DNA of 64,000 nt from Lysinibacillus halotolerans (GCF_003711845.1 NZ_RHLQ01000019.1:1-64000); one strand, 5' to 3'; shown: positions 17,077 through 26,428, counted from the stretch's first letter. Translations and numbers: made by a program. The notes: generated by a model not told the origin, from the letters alone.

Positions 17077-17740
17077 GAAAATAGATTTATTTTTTGAAGT
17101 AAAAGCAATGGGTTATGCATTTTATTTCCCTTTAGTCTTTTTTATCGTTTTCTTTATCCAATATGTGATGGGAGAAAAAGAACTGTCTTTCTTCCTTCTT
17201 ACGCAAATGGAGTTTTTAATTGCTCCTTTTTCAGCCTGGTGGGTTATTTTTTTATACTTTGATTATTTTGAAGAGGATGGAAGGGATTTGTTTTACAGCT
17301 ATCCAGTTACTGCATTAGAGCATGGTTTATTTAGGGTTAGTATCTTCTGCTTTATTTATTTCTTATTCATATTAATTTGTTGTGCTGCCTTGACATTTAG
17401 ATTTCCTGATGCTAACTTCTTTGTACTTTTGTTGCAATATTTATCTGAATCGATATTTTATATTTCAGTAGCATTCTTGTTTATCATTTGTTTTAAAAAA
17501 GTTACTATTCCGATTGTGATTATCGGATCATATGTTTCCACCGAATATTTAACTGGGGGACAAATTATCCCTTTATTTCATGTCATGTTCTTTAATGATA
17601 GTCCTTTAGCATTTGATGAAGTAATCCTTTCTTCAACTATAAATTTAGTGCTAAGTATTGTATGTACGGTTATTGGACATTTGCTACTAGCAAAGCAATC
17701 TCAATTAAAAGTCTTTAAAAATAATAAGTTTTACATATAG
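17069..17740 (+). CDS. ABC-2-type permease subunit
   Basis: 223 residues with six predicted membrane helices and no other domain. It overlaps the ATPase gene by 8 bp, so the two are translationally coupled. With the 675-residue permease it gives two unequal membrane subunits for one ATPase. No close family recognised. The operon ends at the hairpin at 17801-17835. Confidence 0.8.
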   Translation: MFRKIDLFFEVKAMGYAFYFPLVFFIVFFIQYVMGEKELSFFLLTQMEFLIAPFSAWWVIFLYFDYFEEDGRDLFYSYPVTALEHGLFRVSIFCFIYFLFILICCAALTFRFPDANFFVLLLQYLSESIFYISVAFLFIICFKKVTIPIVIIGSYVSTEYLTGGQIIPLFHVMFFNDSPLAFDEVILSSTINLVLSIVCTVIGHLLLAKQSQLKVFKNNKFYI

Positions 17741-17800
17741 GAGTAGAATTTCCTAATAATGGGTAGTTCTAAATTTAGATTGGAAAACTTAAAATAAAAT

Positions 17801-17840
17801 GCCCTGATTTTTTACGAGTAGTAAAAGGTCAGGGCTTGCT
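17801..17840 (+). terminator. Terminator of the ABC operon
   Basis: Outer stem GCCCTGA/TCAGGGC (17801-17807, 17829-17835) with an inner stem TTTTAC/GTAAAA. Short T-rich tail. Confidence 0.65.
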
Positions 17841-17907
17841 TATTGTAGTAGAAGATATCTTCTAATAAAAAATGTAATGTTACATATCTACTTGTATAAA
17901 TTTTTTA

Positions 17908-17951
17908 ATAGGCTCTATACTAGTTATTGAAAGTATAAAAACAGAGCCTAT
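17908..17951 (+). terminator. Hairpin before the SDR promoter
   Basis: ATAGGCTCT (17908-17916) with AGAGCCTAT (17943-17951) and an inner ATACT/AGTAT pair, followed by GTTTT. Probably a second terminator; its 3' arm runs almost into the TTGACA at 17955. Confidence 0.5.
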
Positions 17952-17992
17952 GTTTTGACAGATAAAAAAATGAGGTATAAATTAGAATTATA

Positions 17993-18012
17993 ATATTTCG
18001 AATTCGAGATAT
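17993..18012. promoter_or_regulatory. MhqR-type operator upstream of the SDR
   Basis: ATATTTCGAATTCGAGATAT, a 20-bp inverted repeat with one mismatched pair, the same core (TCGAATTCGA) as the operators at 59261 and 60038. A TTGACA lies at 17955-17960 with an A/T-rich -10 region before the palindrome, so binding would block transcription start. Confidence 0.65.
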
Positions 18013-18043
18013 TAAATTTAAAAAGCATAAGGGAGTCTTTCAT

Positions 18044-18826
18044 ATGAATCGATTTGAAGAAAAAGTTGTACTTATTACTGGAGCAGGTTCTGGATTAGGG
18101 CAAGCAGCGGCTCTTCAAGTCGCTAAAGAAGGGGCAAAATTATCTTTAGTTGACTTAAATGAAAAAGGTCTTGAAGATACAAAAGCAAAAATTTTAGAAG
18201 TAGCACCAAAGGCAGAAATATTACTTATTACTGCGAATGTGGCTGATGAACAAGCAGTGCAAAACTATGTAAATAAAACGGTTGAAACCTTTGGTAAAAT
18301 TGACGGTTTCTTTAATAATGCAGGTATAGAAGGAAAACAAAACTTAACAGAAGACTTCGGTAGTGATGAATTTGAAAAAGTAGTAAGCATTAACTTAAAC
18401 GGTGTATTCTACGGATTAAAATATGTTTTAAAAGTTATGAAAGAACAAGGTTATGGTTCAGTAGTGAATACTGCATCTGTTGGTGGTATTCGTGGAGTAG
18501 GTAACCAATCGGGTTATGCTGCTAGTAAACATGGTGTCGTTGGGTTAACTCGTAACTCTGGTATAGAATACGGTCAATTTGGTGTATCGATTAAAGCTAT
18601 TGCTCCAGGTGCGATTATGACGCCTATGGTAGAAGGGTCATTGAAACAAATCGATCCAGAAAACTGGGAAGAAGTAGGAAAACAATTTGTTCAACCGAAT
18701 CCAATGAAACGTTTTGGAAAACCTGAAGAAGTTGGTTACTTAGTAGCGTTCCTACTATCTGATCAAGCTAACTTCATTAATGCTGCTGTTATACCTATTG
18801 ATGGTGGTCAATCTTATAAATATTAA
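18044..18826 (+). CDS. Short-chain dehydrogenase/reductase, probable MhqR regulon member
   Basis: 260-residue classical SDR: the cofactor loop TGAGSGLG (about 12-19), NNAG (about 91-94), the catalytic Ser in NTASVGG (about 146) and YAASK with catalytic Tyr and Lys (about 159-163). An Asp at the end of beta-2 (SLVDLNEKG) suggests NAD(H). Substrate unknown. The MhqR-type palindrome 31 bp upstream ties it to the quinone-stress cluster at the right end of the window, so reduction of a quinone or carbonyl electrophile is the best inference. It is monocistronic with a strong terminator. Confidence 0.88.
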   Translation: MNRFEEKVVLITGAGSGLGQAAALQVAKEGAKLSLVDLNEKGLEDTKAKILEVAPKAEILLITANVADEQAVQNYVNKTVETFGKIDGFFNNAGIEGKQNLTEDFGSDEFEKVVSINLNGVFYGLKYVLKVMKEQGYGSVVNTASVGGIRGVGNQSGYAASKHGVVGLTRNSGIEYGQFGVSIKAIAPGAIMTPMVEGSLKQIDPENWEEVGKQFVQPNPMKRFGKPEEVGYLVAFLLSDQANFINAAVIPIDGGQSYKY

Positions 18827-18852
18827 TATGGATTATTAATCAATGAATGAAT

Positions 18853-18900
18853 CGTCCCATTCGATTGCAACTTTGCATGAATGGGACGTTTTTATTTTTA
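18853..18900 (+). terminator. Terminator of the SDR
   Basis: Perfect 10-bp stem CGTCCCATTC / GAATGGGACG (18853-18862, 18879-18888) followed by a T-rich tail. Confidence 0.9.
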
Positions 18901-19027
18901 TAATACTTAAAGAGATTCTTAAATAGTTGAAACTTTAAAGAGCATAAAAAGCGGTGGTATGATAGTTGAGAGATAACCATTTTAGGGAGTTTATAGATAA
19001 AAGACAATGAAAGAGAAGAGGATTCCA

Positions 19028-20134
19028 TTGAAAATTAAGGAAGTTATTATACGTCATCTAAAAATGAGATTAAAAAATCCATTCTCAACGAGTTTTGGAA
19101 CGTTTCATGACAAAGAGTTTTTATTGTTAGAAGTAAAAGAAGAAAAGGGAACAATTGGATGGGGCGAATCAGTAGCATTTGATGCACCTTGGTATACAGA
19201 AGAAACTTTGAAAACAAATTGGCATATGTTAGAGGATTTCATCATCCCTCTTCTTTTAAATAAAGAAATACACCATCCAGATAATATAACGGATTTGCTT
19301 AAAGGAATTAGAAAAAATAATATGGCTAAATCAGCTATAGAAGGGGCAATTTGGGATATTTATACACAACAGACGAATCAGTCATTGGCTCAGGCATTAG
19401 GTGGTAAAAAAGATAAAATTGAAGTGGGAATTAGTATAGGAATTCAAGAAACGATTGAAAAACAAATCGAAGTAGTAGATCGTGCGATTAAAGATGGTTA
19501 TAAACGAATTAAAGTGAAAATTAAACCTGGCAGGGATATCGAGATAATCCGCTCATTACGGGAACATTTCCCCGATGTACCATTGATGGCAGATGCCAAC
19601 TCAGCTTATAGCTTAAAAGATGTAAAGTTACTAAAGCAACTGGATGAATTTAACTTAACAATGATTGAACAACCCCTTGCATATGATGACATTATTGACC
19701 ATGCGAAACTTCAAAAACAAATTAAAACACCTATTTGTTTAGATGAAAGTATCAATTCATTAGAAGATGCGAAAAAAGCTATCGAGTTAGGCAGTTGTGG
19801 CGTCATCAATATTAAAATTGGGCGTGTTGGAGGTATTACTGAAGCGAAAAAAATTCACGATTATTGTGAAGAAAAAAATATTCCAGTTTGGTGCGGAGGA
19901 ATGTTAGAATCCGGTATTGGTCGTGCGCATAATATCGCACTCACATCCCTTTCTAACTTTGTAATGCCAGGTGATACAGCAGGCTCCAACCATTATTGGG
20001 AGCAAGATATTATAAATCCGGAAGTCGTAGTAGAAGATGGTTGCATTCTAGTACCTCAAAAGGTAGGAATAGGTTATGAGCCAAATATAGATATAATTAA
20101 TCAATATACAATTGCGACAAAAATATATCGGTAA
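19028..20134 (+). CDS. menC: o-Succinylbenzoate synthase / N-acylamino acid racemase
   Basis: Enolase-superfamily enzyme of the MenC type 2/NAAAR group, 368 residues from a TTG at 19028. Its N-terminus [19 protein letters not shown] is typical for the group; an ATG 7 codons earlier has no good ribosome site. Active-site features are KVKIKPG (KxK acid/base pair, about 160), DANSAY and IEQPL (metal ligands), CLDES (metal ligand) and [10 protein letters not shown] with the second catalytic Lys. The family does menaquinone synthesis, N-succinylamino acid racemisation, or both. No other men gene is nearby, which slightly favours a racemase role. It stands alone. Confidence 0.8.
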   Translation: MKIKEVIIRHLKMRLKNPFSTSFGTFHDKEFLLLEVKEEKGTIGWGESVAFDAPWYTEETLKTNWHMLEDFIIPLLLNKEIHHPDNITDLLKGIRKNNMAKSAIEGAIWDIYTQQTNQSLAQALGGKKDKIEVGISIGIQETIEKQIEVVDRAIKDGYKRIKVKIKPGRDIEIIRSLREHFPDVPLMADANSAYSLKDVKLLKQLDEFNLTMIEQPLAYDDIIDHAKLQKQIKTPICLDESINSLEDAKKAIELGSCGVINIKIGRVGGITEAKKIHDYCEEKNIPVWCGGMLESGIGRAHNIALTSLSNFVMPGDTAGSNHYWEQDIINPEVVVEDGCILVPQKVGIGYEPNIDIINQYTIATKIYR

Positions 20135-20140
20135 TCTTCG

Positions 20141-20177
20141 TCCGAAAACAATTCATGAGTTGTTTTCGGATTTTTTT
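20141..20177 (+). terminator. Terminator of menC
   Basis: Perfect 11-bp stem TCCGAAAACAA / TTGTTTTCGGA (20141-20151, 20160-20170) and seven T. Confidence 0.95.
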
Positions 20178-20321
20178 CGTCGAATTTTGAATAACATAAA
20201 ACGAGTATAAAGACGTATGAATAAGAAAAGAAATCATATCCATATATTGAGAGCTTGTTCATAGAAATATAAGATTACCTATATCCTAGGTAATTGTCCA
20301 ATTTTAGAAATGAGGGAATTG

Positions 20322-21362
20322 GTGAAAAAAAGTTTTCAAATAGGTGGAGCTTTTGTTGGACTAGTTGTTGGTGGGGGTTTCGCTTCTGGACAAGAAATCA
20401 TGCAATTTTTCACGGGGTTTGGGATATACGGTATTGTTGGAGCAATTGTTGCCACAATTGGATTTTCTTATTTAGGAATGTGTATAGCACAATTAGGATA
20501 TGAGTTACAAACTACTTCCCATAAAGAGGTTGTATATCATATAGCGGGTCGGACTTTCGGTACGATTTTGGACTTTCTCATCACGTTCTTTTTATTTGCG
20601 TTAGTTGTGGCTATGTTCGCCGGTGCTGCTTCAACGGTAAAGCAAATGTTAGGGTTTGACCCCTTTATAGGAAGTTTGCTCATGGTAGCGTTAACCGTTT
20701 TGACGTTAATGCTCAATGTGAAAAGTATTATTAGTGTCATAGCAGTAGCAACCCCATATTTAATGGCAATCATGTTGATTATTGCAATCTATTCCATCCT
20801 TACAATGGATTTATCCTTTGCTGAACAAAATATATTAGCCCAACATCAACCAATAGCAGCCCCAAACTGGCTGATGGGTGCTTTGCTTTATGTATCTTAT
20901 AATATCGCTACCAGCGTCGCGATGCTAACAGTTATTGGTCGTACAGCATCAACAAGAAGAGTGGCTGGAGCAGGGGGAATCATTGGTGGGCTAATGCTTG
21001 GAATGTTAATTTTACTTATTAATGTAGCTATGTTTGCAAAAATGGATATCGTGTCCGGTACAGAAATGCCTATATTAGAAATTGCTAAAAACATACATCC
21101 GTTATTAGGGTTCTTAATGGCATTTGCTTTGTTAGGGATGATTTACAATACAGCAGTAGGTCTTCTCTATTCCTTTATTATTCGTTTCATTCCGCCAAAG
21201 GATCCTATTTATAAGCCGTCTGTCATATTAATAGGTGCCATTGGCTTTATGGCAAGTTTTGTTGGTTTTACAACATTGGTAGGAAAAGTCTATTCGTTAA
21301 TGGGCTATTTAGGGTTTGCTCTTATTTTAGCCATTCTTTTTTCAAGGGCGAGTAAAGAGTAG
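20322..21362 (+). CDS. YkvI-family membrane transporter
   Basis: About 346 residues and about ten membrane helices. The first helix carries GGGFASGQEIMQFF, the glycine-rich hallmark of YkvI proteins, which are distant relatives of amino acid/cation symporters with the LeuT-type fold. The start is set at GTG 20322, 4 bases after GAGGGA; ATG 20310 in the same frame would put the ribosome site inside the gene. No partner gene and no terminator obvious. Substrate unknown. Confidence 0.8.
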   Translation: MKKSFQIGGAFVGLVVGGGFASGQEIMQFFTGFGIYGIVGAIVATIGFSYLGMCIAQLGYELQTTSHKEVVYHIAGRTFGTILDFLITFFLFALVVAMFAGAASTVKQMLGFDPFIGSLLMVALTVLTLMLNVKSIISVIAVATPYLMAIMLIIAIYSILTMDLSFAEQNILAQHQPIAAPNWLMGALLYVSYNIATSVAMLTVIGRTASTRRVAGAGGIIGGLMLGMLILLINVAMFAKMDIVSGTEMPILEIAKNIHPLLGFLMAFALLGMIYNTAVGLLYSFIIRFIPPKDPIYKPSVILIGAIGFMASFVGFTTLVGKVYSLMGYLGFALILAILFSRASKE

Positions 21363-21513
21363 CGTTTTAAACGTATTGAATACTTCACTGAAATTATGGC
21401 AACCGGATTATTTGGAATGGTACTTTTCCTTACTGTTGAACATTAAATAAGAGAGAGAATAATGAATGTTCTTTGGATTATTGTTTATTCCAACTAAGTA
21501 AGGGAGAATGAGG

Positions 21514-22260
21514 ATGAATAATTTTCAGTGGAGAAGAGCGGTACAATATGTGCCAACTGCTTCTAATCAACAAATAGTAGCAAGTGAATTCGGCGATGTA
21601 ACCGGGGACAGATTTCCTGATTGGGTATACCTGACAGGTACGAAAGAGCCCGATAGTCCTTTTTTAAGGAATATAACGCTGACAATAAGAAATGGCCATA
21701 CTAACCAATTTCAGCATATAGCGCTTCCAGAAAATGCTGGTTATAACCCAACTATATGGTTAGGGGATTTAACAGGTAACGGAGTAAAGGATATATTAAT
21801 AACGATTGATTCCGGTGGTAGTGGTGGTATTTTATATAGTTATGTCTTTACTTCTATCCAAGGAAGAATGACGAAAATTTTTGACTCGATTCAATTTAAT
21901 GAACAACACAACTATACGGTACAATATGAAAATCAATATAAAGTAAGTGTAGTAAGTGAAAATCCGAAGAAAAAATATATTTTAGATTTGCAATATAAAG
22001 GGAAAGAATATTTAGAAGAGATTTATAATGCAGACGGTACTTTGAAACAGCCTATAGAAGGTTGGGTAGATCCAATCAGTGGGATTTACCCAATTGATTT
22101 GGCGCGAACAGGTAAATACTATTTACTTACAATGCAATTAATTGCTGGACAATATCATGCCGATGGATTAGGAATTGTTGAAAACCTTTTACTTTGGGAT
22201 GGACGTCAATTTTCAATTGTCAGGCAAACGGTGTCGATACAAGGAGAAAATATTTTATAA
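21514..22260 (+). CDS. FG-GAP/VCBS-like hypothetical protein
   Basis: 248 residues from the ATG at 21514, 8 bases after GGAG. Two aspartate-rich turns of the FG-GAP/VCBS type are visible, EFGDVTGDRFPDWVYL (about 27-42) and LGDLTGNGVKDILITI (about 87-102); these usually bind calcium in a beta-propeller. No signal peptide is seen. Similar soluble proteins are common in Bacillales without an assigned role. Followed after 73 bp by a lipoprotein gene. Confidence 0.7.
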   Translation: MNNFQWRRAVQYVPTASNQQIVASEFGDVTGDRFPDWVYLTGTKEPDSPFLRNITLTIRNGHTNQFQHIALPENAGYNPTIWLGDLTGNGVKDILITIDSGGSGGILYSYVFTSIQGRMTKIFDSIQFNEQHNYTVQYENQYKVSVVSENPKKKYILDLQYKGKEYLEEIYNADGTLKQPIEGWVDPISGIYPIDLARTGKYYLLTMQLIAGQYHADGLGIVENLLLWDGRQFSIVRQTVSIQGENIL

Positions 22261-22333
22261 AAAGTAAAAAAATATGAATAAACTCCAAAAAACTACACAT
22301 CCTATATACATCAAGTATAAGGAGGAAATTTCT

Positions 22334-22699
22334 GTGAAAAAATTCTTATTAATTCCTTTTTCATTATTATTAGCAGGTGTGCTAGTTGGTTGTGGAAATG
22401 ATAATGCCGAGGAAAATGATGCAGTTGAAGAAGAGGAAATCATCAACGAAGATGTAAATGACGAAGCAAATGACAATGGTACAGGTAACAATGACAACAC
22501 AGTTGGTGATGAACCATTAGATGGTAATGGTAACGATAATGCTGATGAAGCTCTTGAAACAGAAGATGGCATGGGAACAAACAATGAAGGAAATACAAAT
22601 GGCACAACGAATGGTACAACAAACGGTGCAGATATGAATGGTAATGGAACGAATGGAAATGGACATGAATTGCCTGGAGAAGAAGACGAAGAACAATAA
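22334..22699 (+). CDS. Acidic low-complexity lipoprotein
   Basis: 121 residues from a GTG behind AAGGAGGAA. A lipoprotein signal peptide ends in LVGC (17-20), with Cys20 as the lipid anchor. The mature chain is almost entirely Asp, Glu, Asn, Gly and Thr, with a short NGTT repeat near the end, so it should be unstructured and highly acidic at the cell surface. Longer forms of the frame starting further upstream have no ribosome site. Function unknown; ends at a good terminator. Confidence 0.75.
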   Translation: MKKFLLIPFSLLLAGVLVGCGNDNAEENDAVEEEEIINEDVNDEANDNGTGNNDNTVGDEPLDGNGNDNADEALETEDGMGTNNEGNTNGTTNGTTNGADMNGNGTNGNGHELPGEEDEEQ

Positions 22700-22718
22700 T
22701 TGAAAATAACATTAAAAA

Positions 22719-22750
22719 GTAGTGTTAGGTATTCTAATACTACTTTTTTT
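22719..22750 (+). terminator. Terminator of the lipoprotein gene
   Basis: Stem GTAGTGTTAG / CTAATACTAC (one G-U pair), then seven T. Nearly the same hairpin recurs at 34365-34393. Confidence 0.9.
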
Positions 22751-22838
22751 ATTGTTAAAAAGTACTCCTAAATAAAGGAGAAAATTAATATGTTGAAGAA
22801 ACAAGAAAAATTTTGATAGGGGAAATGGGGATTTCATT

Positions 22839-23852
22839 ATGATTATTTATCCATCTCTGACAGAACCGGTTAAAATGGGAGTAACTGCTCCTTCGTCTGG
22901 TTTACATATGGAACAACATTCATTGTTGGAAGAAGCTATTTATCGTATGGAACAAAAGGGATATGAAGTTGTGATTGGACAAACCTGCTGGACAGAATAT
23001 AAAGCGAAGTCGGCTCCTGCTAAAATTCGAGCAATGGAACTAAATACGATGTTACAGGCTGACTCTATTCAACTTATTTTTCCCCCATGGGGAGGGGAAT
23101 TGTTAATTGAAATATTGGAGCATATAGAATTTGATCAAATAAAACCGAAATGGTTGTTAGGGTATTCTGATATAAGTGTATTGCTCCTTGCGATTACATT
23201 AAAGACGGGGATTGCAACGGCCCATGGGACAAACTTAATCGATTTGCGCGGTCCAATGTCAGACCCAACGACGGCCATGTGGGAAAAGGTGCTTTTTACA
23301 AAAAAGGGAGAAGAGGTCATTCAATATCCATCCGAAAAATATCAAGAACGTTGGCAGCATGATTATCCGACGGAGTGGATTTTCCATTTAACGGAACCGA
23401 CAAAGTGGAAAACGATTTCTAATTCCCCGATGTTTATAAAGGGAAGGTTACTTGGAGGTTGTATCGATGTGATACGTCATTTGATTGGAACAGGATATGG
23501 AGATGTTCAACATTTTCAAAAAGAAATTATCCAAAATGAACCGATCATTTGGTATTTAGAAAACTGTCAATTGAATGTAACGGATTTAAGAAGATCATTA
23601 GTGCAAATGAAATTGGCAGGATGGTTTAACAATTGTAGTGGTATTTTGTTTGGAAGAAGTGAAGCAAATGATACGATTTATGATTACCATGTTTTAGATG
23701 TTTATATGGAACTAGCGGAAGAGTTGGCGATACCAATTGCGTATGACATTGACTGTGGACATATGCCTCCGCAGCTAACTTTCGTGAATGGGGCCCACGC
23801 AGAAGTGAGGGTTTATAATAGTGGTAGTATTATAAAACAACAATTTATATAA
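22839..23852 (+). CDS. S66-family LD-carboxypeptidase (MccF-like)
   Basis: 337-residue serine peptidase of family S66. The catalytic Ser is in GYSDISVLL (about 110), the Glu in YLENCQ (about 245) and the His in CGHMPPQ (about 310), the expected Ser-Glu-His order. Members either trim the L,D-bond of muropeptides in the cytoplasm or, as MccF, cleave microcin-C-type peptides for self-protection. No microcin genes are nearby, so peptidoglycan recycling or general detoxification is likelier. Monocistronic. Confidence 0.85.
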   Translation: MIIYPSLTEPVKMGVTAPSSGLHMEQHSLLEEAIYRMEQKGYEVVIGQTCWTEYKAKSAPAKIRAMELNTMLQADSIQLIFPPWGGELLIEILEHIEFDQIKPKWLLGYSDISVLLLAITLKTGIATAHGTNLIDLRGPMSDPTTAMWEKVLFTKKGEEVIQYPSEKYQERWQHDYPTEWIFHLTEPTKWKTISNSPMFIKGRLLGGCIDVIRHLIGTGYGDVQHFQKEIIQNEPIIWYLENCQLNVTDLRRSLVQMKLAGWFNNCSGILFGRSEANDTIYDYHVLDVYMELAEELAIPIAYDIDCGHMPPQLTFVNGAHAEVRVYNSGSIIKQQFI

Positions 23853-23853
23853 C

Positions 23854-23888
23854 AAAAAGGGCGCCTCTCCTATTGGAGACGCCCTTTT
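23854..23888. terminator. Bidirectional terminator
   Basis: AAAAGGGCG...CTCTCC / GGAGACGCCCTTTT between the convergent S66 peptidase and UspA genes; A run left, T run right. Confidence 0.9.
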
Positions 23889-23893
23889 GAAAT

Positions 23894-24313
23894 TTATTTT
23901 ACTATTAATGCTGGGCAATTTACTCGTTTCATTACTTTATGACTAACACTACCTAGTACCATCTCTTGTAAGCTGTTTAAGCCTCGGCTACCAATAACGA
24001 CTAAATCAACTTGTTGCTCGTTGGCATATTTTACAATCTCAAGTCCTGGTGTGCCATGTAGAATAATCACCTTATAAGAAATATTTGATTCGCGTAACAG
24101 ATGTTCTATTTTGGATAATTTTTTACGTCGTTCTAGGTTTAATGCTTCGCTAGATGAGGAATGTAATACTTCTACCTTCGTCTTTTCGAAGTCTACAACA
24201 TAAACTACATCAATGATAGAATCTTTATGAAAAGAAGCAATTTTTATCGCCTCTTTTGTTGCGCGGACAGCATTTTCAGAACCATCCGCTGCTAATAAAA
24301 TCTGTTTATACAT
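23894..24313 (-). CDS. UspA-type universal stress protein
   Basis: 139 residues with the UspA fold: N-terminal ILLAADGSENA and the C-terminal ATP-binding motif VIGSRGLNSLQEMVLGSVS (about 111-129), so an ATP-binding member. It follows a SulP transporter with 12 bp between, an operon pairing found widely in bacteria, which suggests it modulates or senses the transporter's activity. GGGGGA precedes the ATG. Confidence 0.9.
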   Translation of the reverse strand: MYKQILLAADGSENAVRATKEAIKIASFHKDSIIDVVYVVDFEKTKVEVLHSSSSEALNLERRKKLSKIEHLLRESNISYKVIILHGTPGLEIVKYANEQQVDLVVIGSRGLNSLQEMVLGSVSHKVMKRVNCPALIVK

Positions 24314-24325
24314 GCGAATCCCCCT

Positions 24326-25759
24326 TTAATGAGATGATGACATTCCTTGTAATTTTGAGATGACTTTTTTACTTGAAGCATCTAATTCGATCACTTCAAC
24401 TTGAATCCCTTTTTCTCTTAATAAATCTTCCACTTTCAATAATGCACCAACACCAGAATCATCCCAAATTCGACTATTTGAGAAATCAAGTTGAATCTGG
24501 TTATTTGTAATTTCGACCTTTTTAAAGTAGTCAATAAAAGATTCGGTTGAGGCGAAGAATAGCTGACCATATACAATGAATTGATTACCTTCTTGTTTAA
24601 TTTTTACTGTAGAAATTTTTACAACGAAGAAAATCGCACTTAAAATGACCCCTGCTATAACACCTTTTGATAAATCATGAGTCCAAACAACAATGACGAC
24701 AGTTGTTAGCATGACTATGACATCCGTTCTAGGAGCTTTTACTAAATATTTAAAGGAGCTCCAATCAAAGGTTCCGATACTCACCATAATCATAATTCCA
24801 ACAAGTACTGGCATTGGAATTTTAACTACTAAATCTCCGAGAACGATAATTAAAAAGATTAAAAATAAGCCCGCTACTAGTGTGGATAGACGACCGCGAC
24901 CACCGGACTTGACATTAATAACGGATTGACCGATCATAGCACAACCTGCCATCCCTCCAAAGAACCCAGTGACGATATTGGCAATCCCTTGACCGCGAGC
25001 TTCTCTATTTTTATTACTTTCCGTACCAGTCATATCATCGACAATTTGGGAAGTTAATAATGACTCTACTAAACCTACAATAGCAAGGGATAATGAGAAC
25101 GGGAAAATAATCTGTAATGTTTCAAAATTAAAAGGAACATTAGGTATGAGGAAGGATGGTAAAGTTTGCGTTATGGATCCTAAATCCCCGATTGTTCTTA
25201 GTTCAACGCCTCCAAAAATCGCAATAAACGTTAAAAGAATGATTGCAATAAGGGGAGCGGGAATGACTTTTATGAAACGTGGTAACGTATAGACAAGAAG
25301 AAGTGTTATACCGACGAATACATATGTCATTGTTGAAATGCCGATAAAATGCGGTACTTGGGCCATAAAAATTAATATAGCTAATGAATTGACGAAGCCA
25401 ATCATGACAGCATTCGGAATAAATTTCATTAACTTAGCAATTTTGAAAACACCAAAAAGTATTTGTATTAATCCTGTTAAAATTGCTGCTGCAAATAAAT
25501 ACTGTAATCCGTAGTCCCGAACTAATGGAACCATAACAAGGGCCATAGCGCCTGTTGCTGCAGAAATCATTCCCGGTCGTCCACCGGCGAATGCAATCGT
25601 AACAGCCATCGTAAACGATGCATAAAGCCCTACCATAGGATCCACGCCTGCTATAATGGAAAAGGCGATTGCTTCTGGAATGAGTGCGAGTGCTACGACA
25701 ATTCCTGATAAAATATCGCCACGCACGTTACCAAACCATTGTTGTTTTAAACTTTGCAT
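24326..25759 (-). CDS. SulP-family anion transporter with STAS domain
   Basis: 477 residues. About 12 membrane helices (residues 15-375) in the SulP 7+7 fold, beginning with [20 protein letters not shown], and a C-terminal STAS domain (about 385-470). Members move sulfate, bicarbonate or dicarboxylates, usually with sodium or protons. It is co-transcribed with a UspA gene. AAAGGAG lies ahead of the ATG. The anion cannot be read from the sequence; bicarbonate or sulfate are the usual candidates in Bacillales. Confidence 0.9.
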   Translation of the reverse strand: MQSLKQQWFGNVRGDILSGIVVALALIPEAIAFSIIAGVDPMVGLYASFTMAVTIAFAGGRPGMISAATGAMALVMVPLVRDYGLQYLFAAAILTGLIQILFGVFKIAKLMKFIPNAVMIGFVNSLAILIFMAQVPHFIGISTMTYVFVGITLLLVYTLPRFIKVIPAPLIAIILLTFIAIFGGVELRTIGDLGSITQTLPSFLIPNVPFNFETLQIIFPFSLSLAIVGLVESLLTSQIVDDMTGTESNKNREARGQGIANIVTGFFGGMAGCAMIGQSVINVKSGGRGRLSTLVAGLFLIFLIIVLGDLVVKIPMPVLVGIMIMVSIGTFDWSSFKYLVKAPRTDVIVMLTTVVIVVWTHDLSKGVIAGVILSAIFFVVKISTVKIKQEGNQFIVYGQLFFASTESFIDYFKKVEITNNQIQLDFSNSRIWDDSGVGALLKVEDLLREKGIQVEVIELDASSKKVISKLQGMSSSH

Positions 25760-25879
25760 GGTATTCTCCTTTACATAACAATTTGCTTTGTTTGAAGTTT
25801 TAGAAAAAAATCTTTGATTATCATAACACCTCTATTCCTAAAATGGAACCTTTTTGGGAATTTATTTAGGAGTGATAAA

Positions 25880-26428
25880 ATGATCTACGGTTATATTAGA
25901 CCCCTTTATAATGATATCCAATGTGAAAATCAGTTACATGTACTAAAAGGTTGTAATGAAATTTTCCGTGAACAACATGGATCCCCCAAAAAACGGATTG
26001 CCCTTGAGCAAATGCTTATGTTACTTCAAGAAGGAGATACGATTATTGTTGAACGAATGTTTGCATTGGCTGATACAACACGGCATTTGATGGAACTATT
26101 AAAAATATGTGAAAAAGACAAGGTAACAATTCGTTTTTTAAAAGAGGGTATTGAAAGTAAAGGGAAATTGGACTTTTCTTTGCAAGAAATAATGGATGTT
26201 ATACTAGAATTTCAGCAAGATATTGTAAAACAGTCAACAACGATTGGACTAGCACATGCTAAAGAACAAGGAAAAATAATTGGTCGTCCTAAAAAGTCGG
26301 GTGAAAGCATTCAAAAAGCAATTTTAATGTATCATTCAGGGAAATATTCATTGCACGATATTAAAAATGAAACTGGAATCAGTAAATCAACCCTATATCG
26401 GTATTTAGAGTCGTTGGATAATAAGTAA
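25880..26428 (+). CDS. Serine-recombinase-fold protein lacking the catalytic residues
   Basis: 182 residues from the ATG at 25880 behind AGGAGTG. It aligns along its whole length with small resolvases: N-terminal IYGYIR, the DTTRHLMELL helix, DVILEFQQDIVKQSTTIGL, the linker GRPKK, and a C-terminal helix-turn-helix (about 143-180, SLHDIKNETGISKSTLYRYL). The nucleophile region RVST is replaced by RPLY, and the LDRLGRS motif by MFALADT, so the Ser and the Asp/Arg set are gone. It cannot recombine DNA by the known chemistry. A DNA-binding dimer used as a regulator is likely. It is divergent from sulP. Confidence 0.75.
   Translation: MIYGYIRPLYNDIQCENQLHVLKGCNEIFREQHGSPKKRIALEQMLMLLQEGDTIIVERMFALADTTRHLMELLKICEKDKVTIRFLKEGIESKGKLDFSLQEIMDVILEFQQDIVKQSTTIGLAHAKEQGKIIGRPKKSGESIQKAILMYHSGKYSLHDIKNETGISKSTLYRYLESLDNK

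Noticed and set aside
20294-20503. Alternative plus-strand frame over the start of the YkvI gene
   Set aside because: Its Trp/Cys-rich translation comes from an off-frame reading of glycine-rich codons of ykvI.
21363-21446. In-frame open stretch of 27 codons after the YkvI stop codon
   Set aside because: Hydrophobic by chance; no ribosome site, and the YkvI protein is already of normal length, so stop-codon read-through is not needed.
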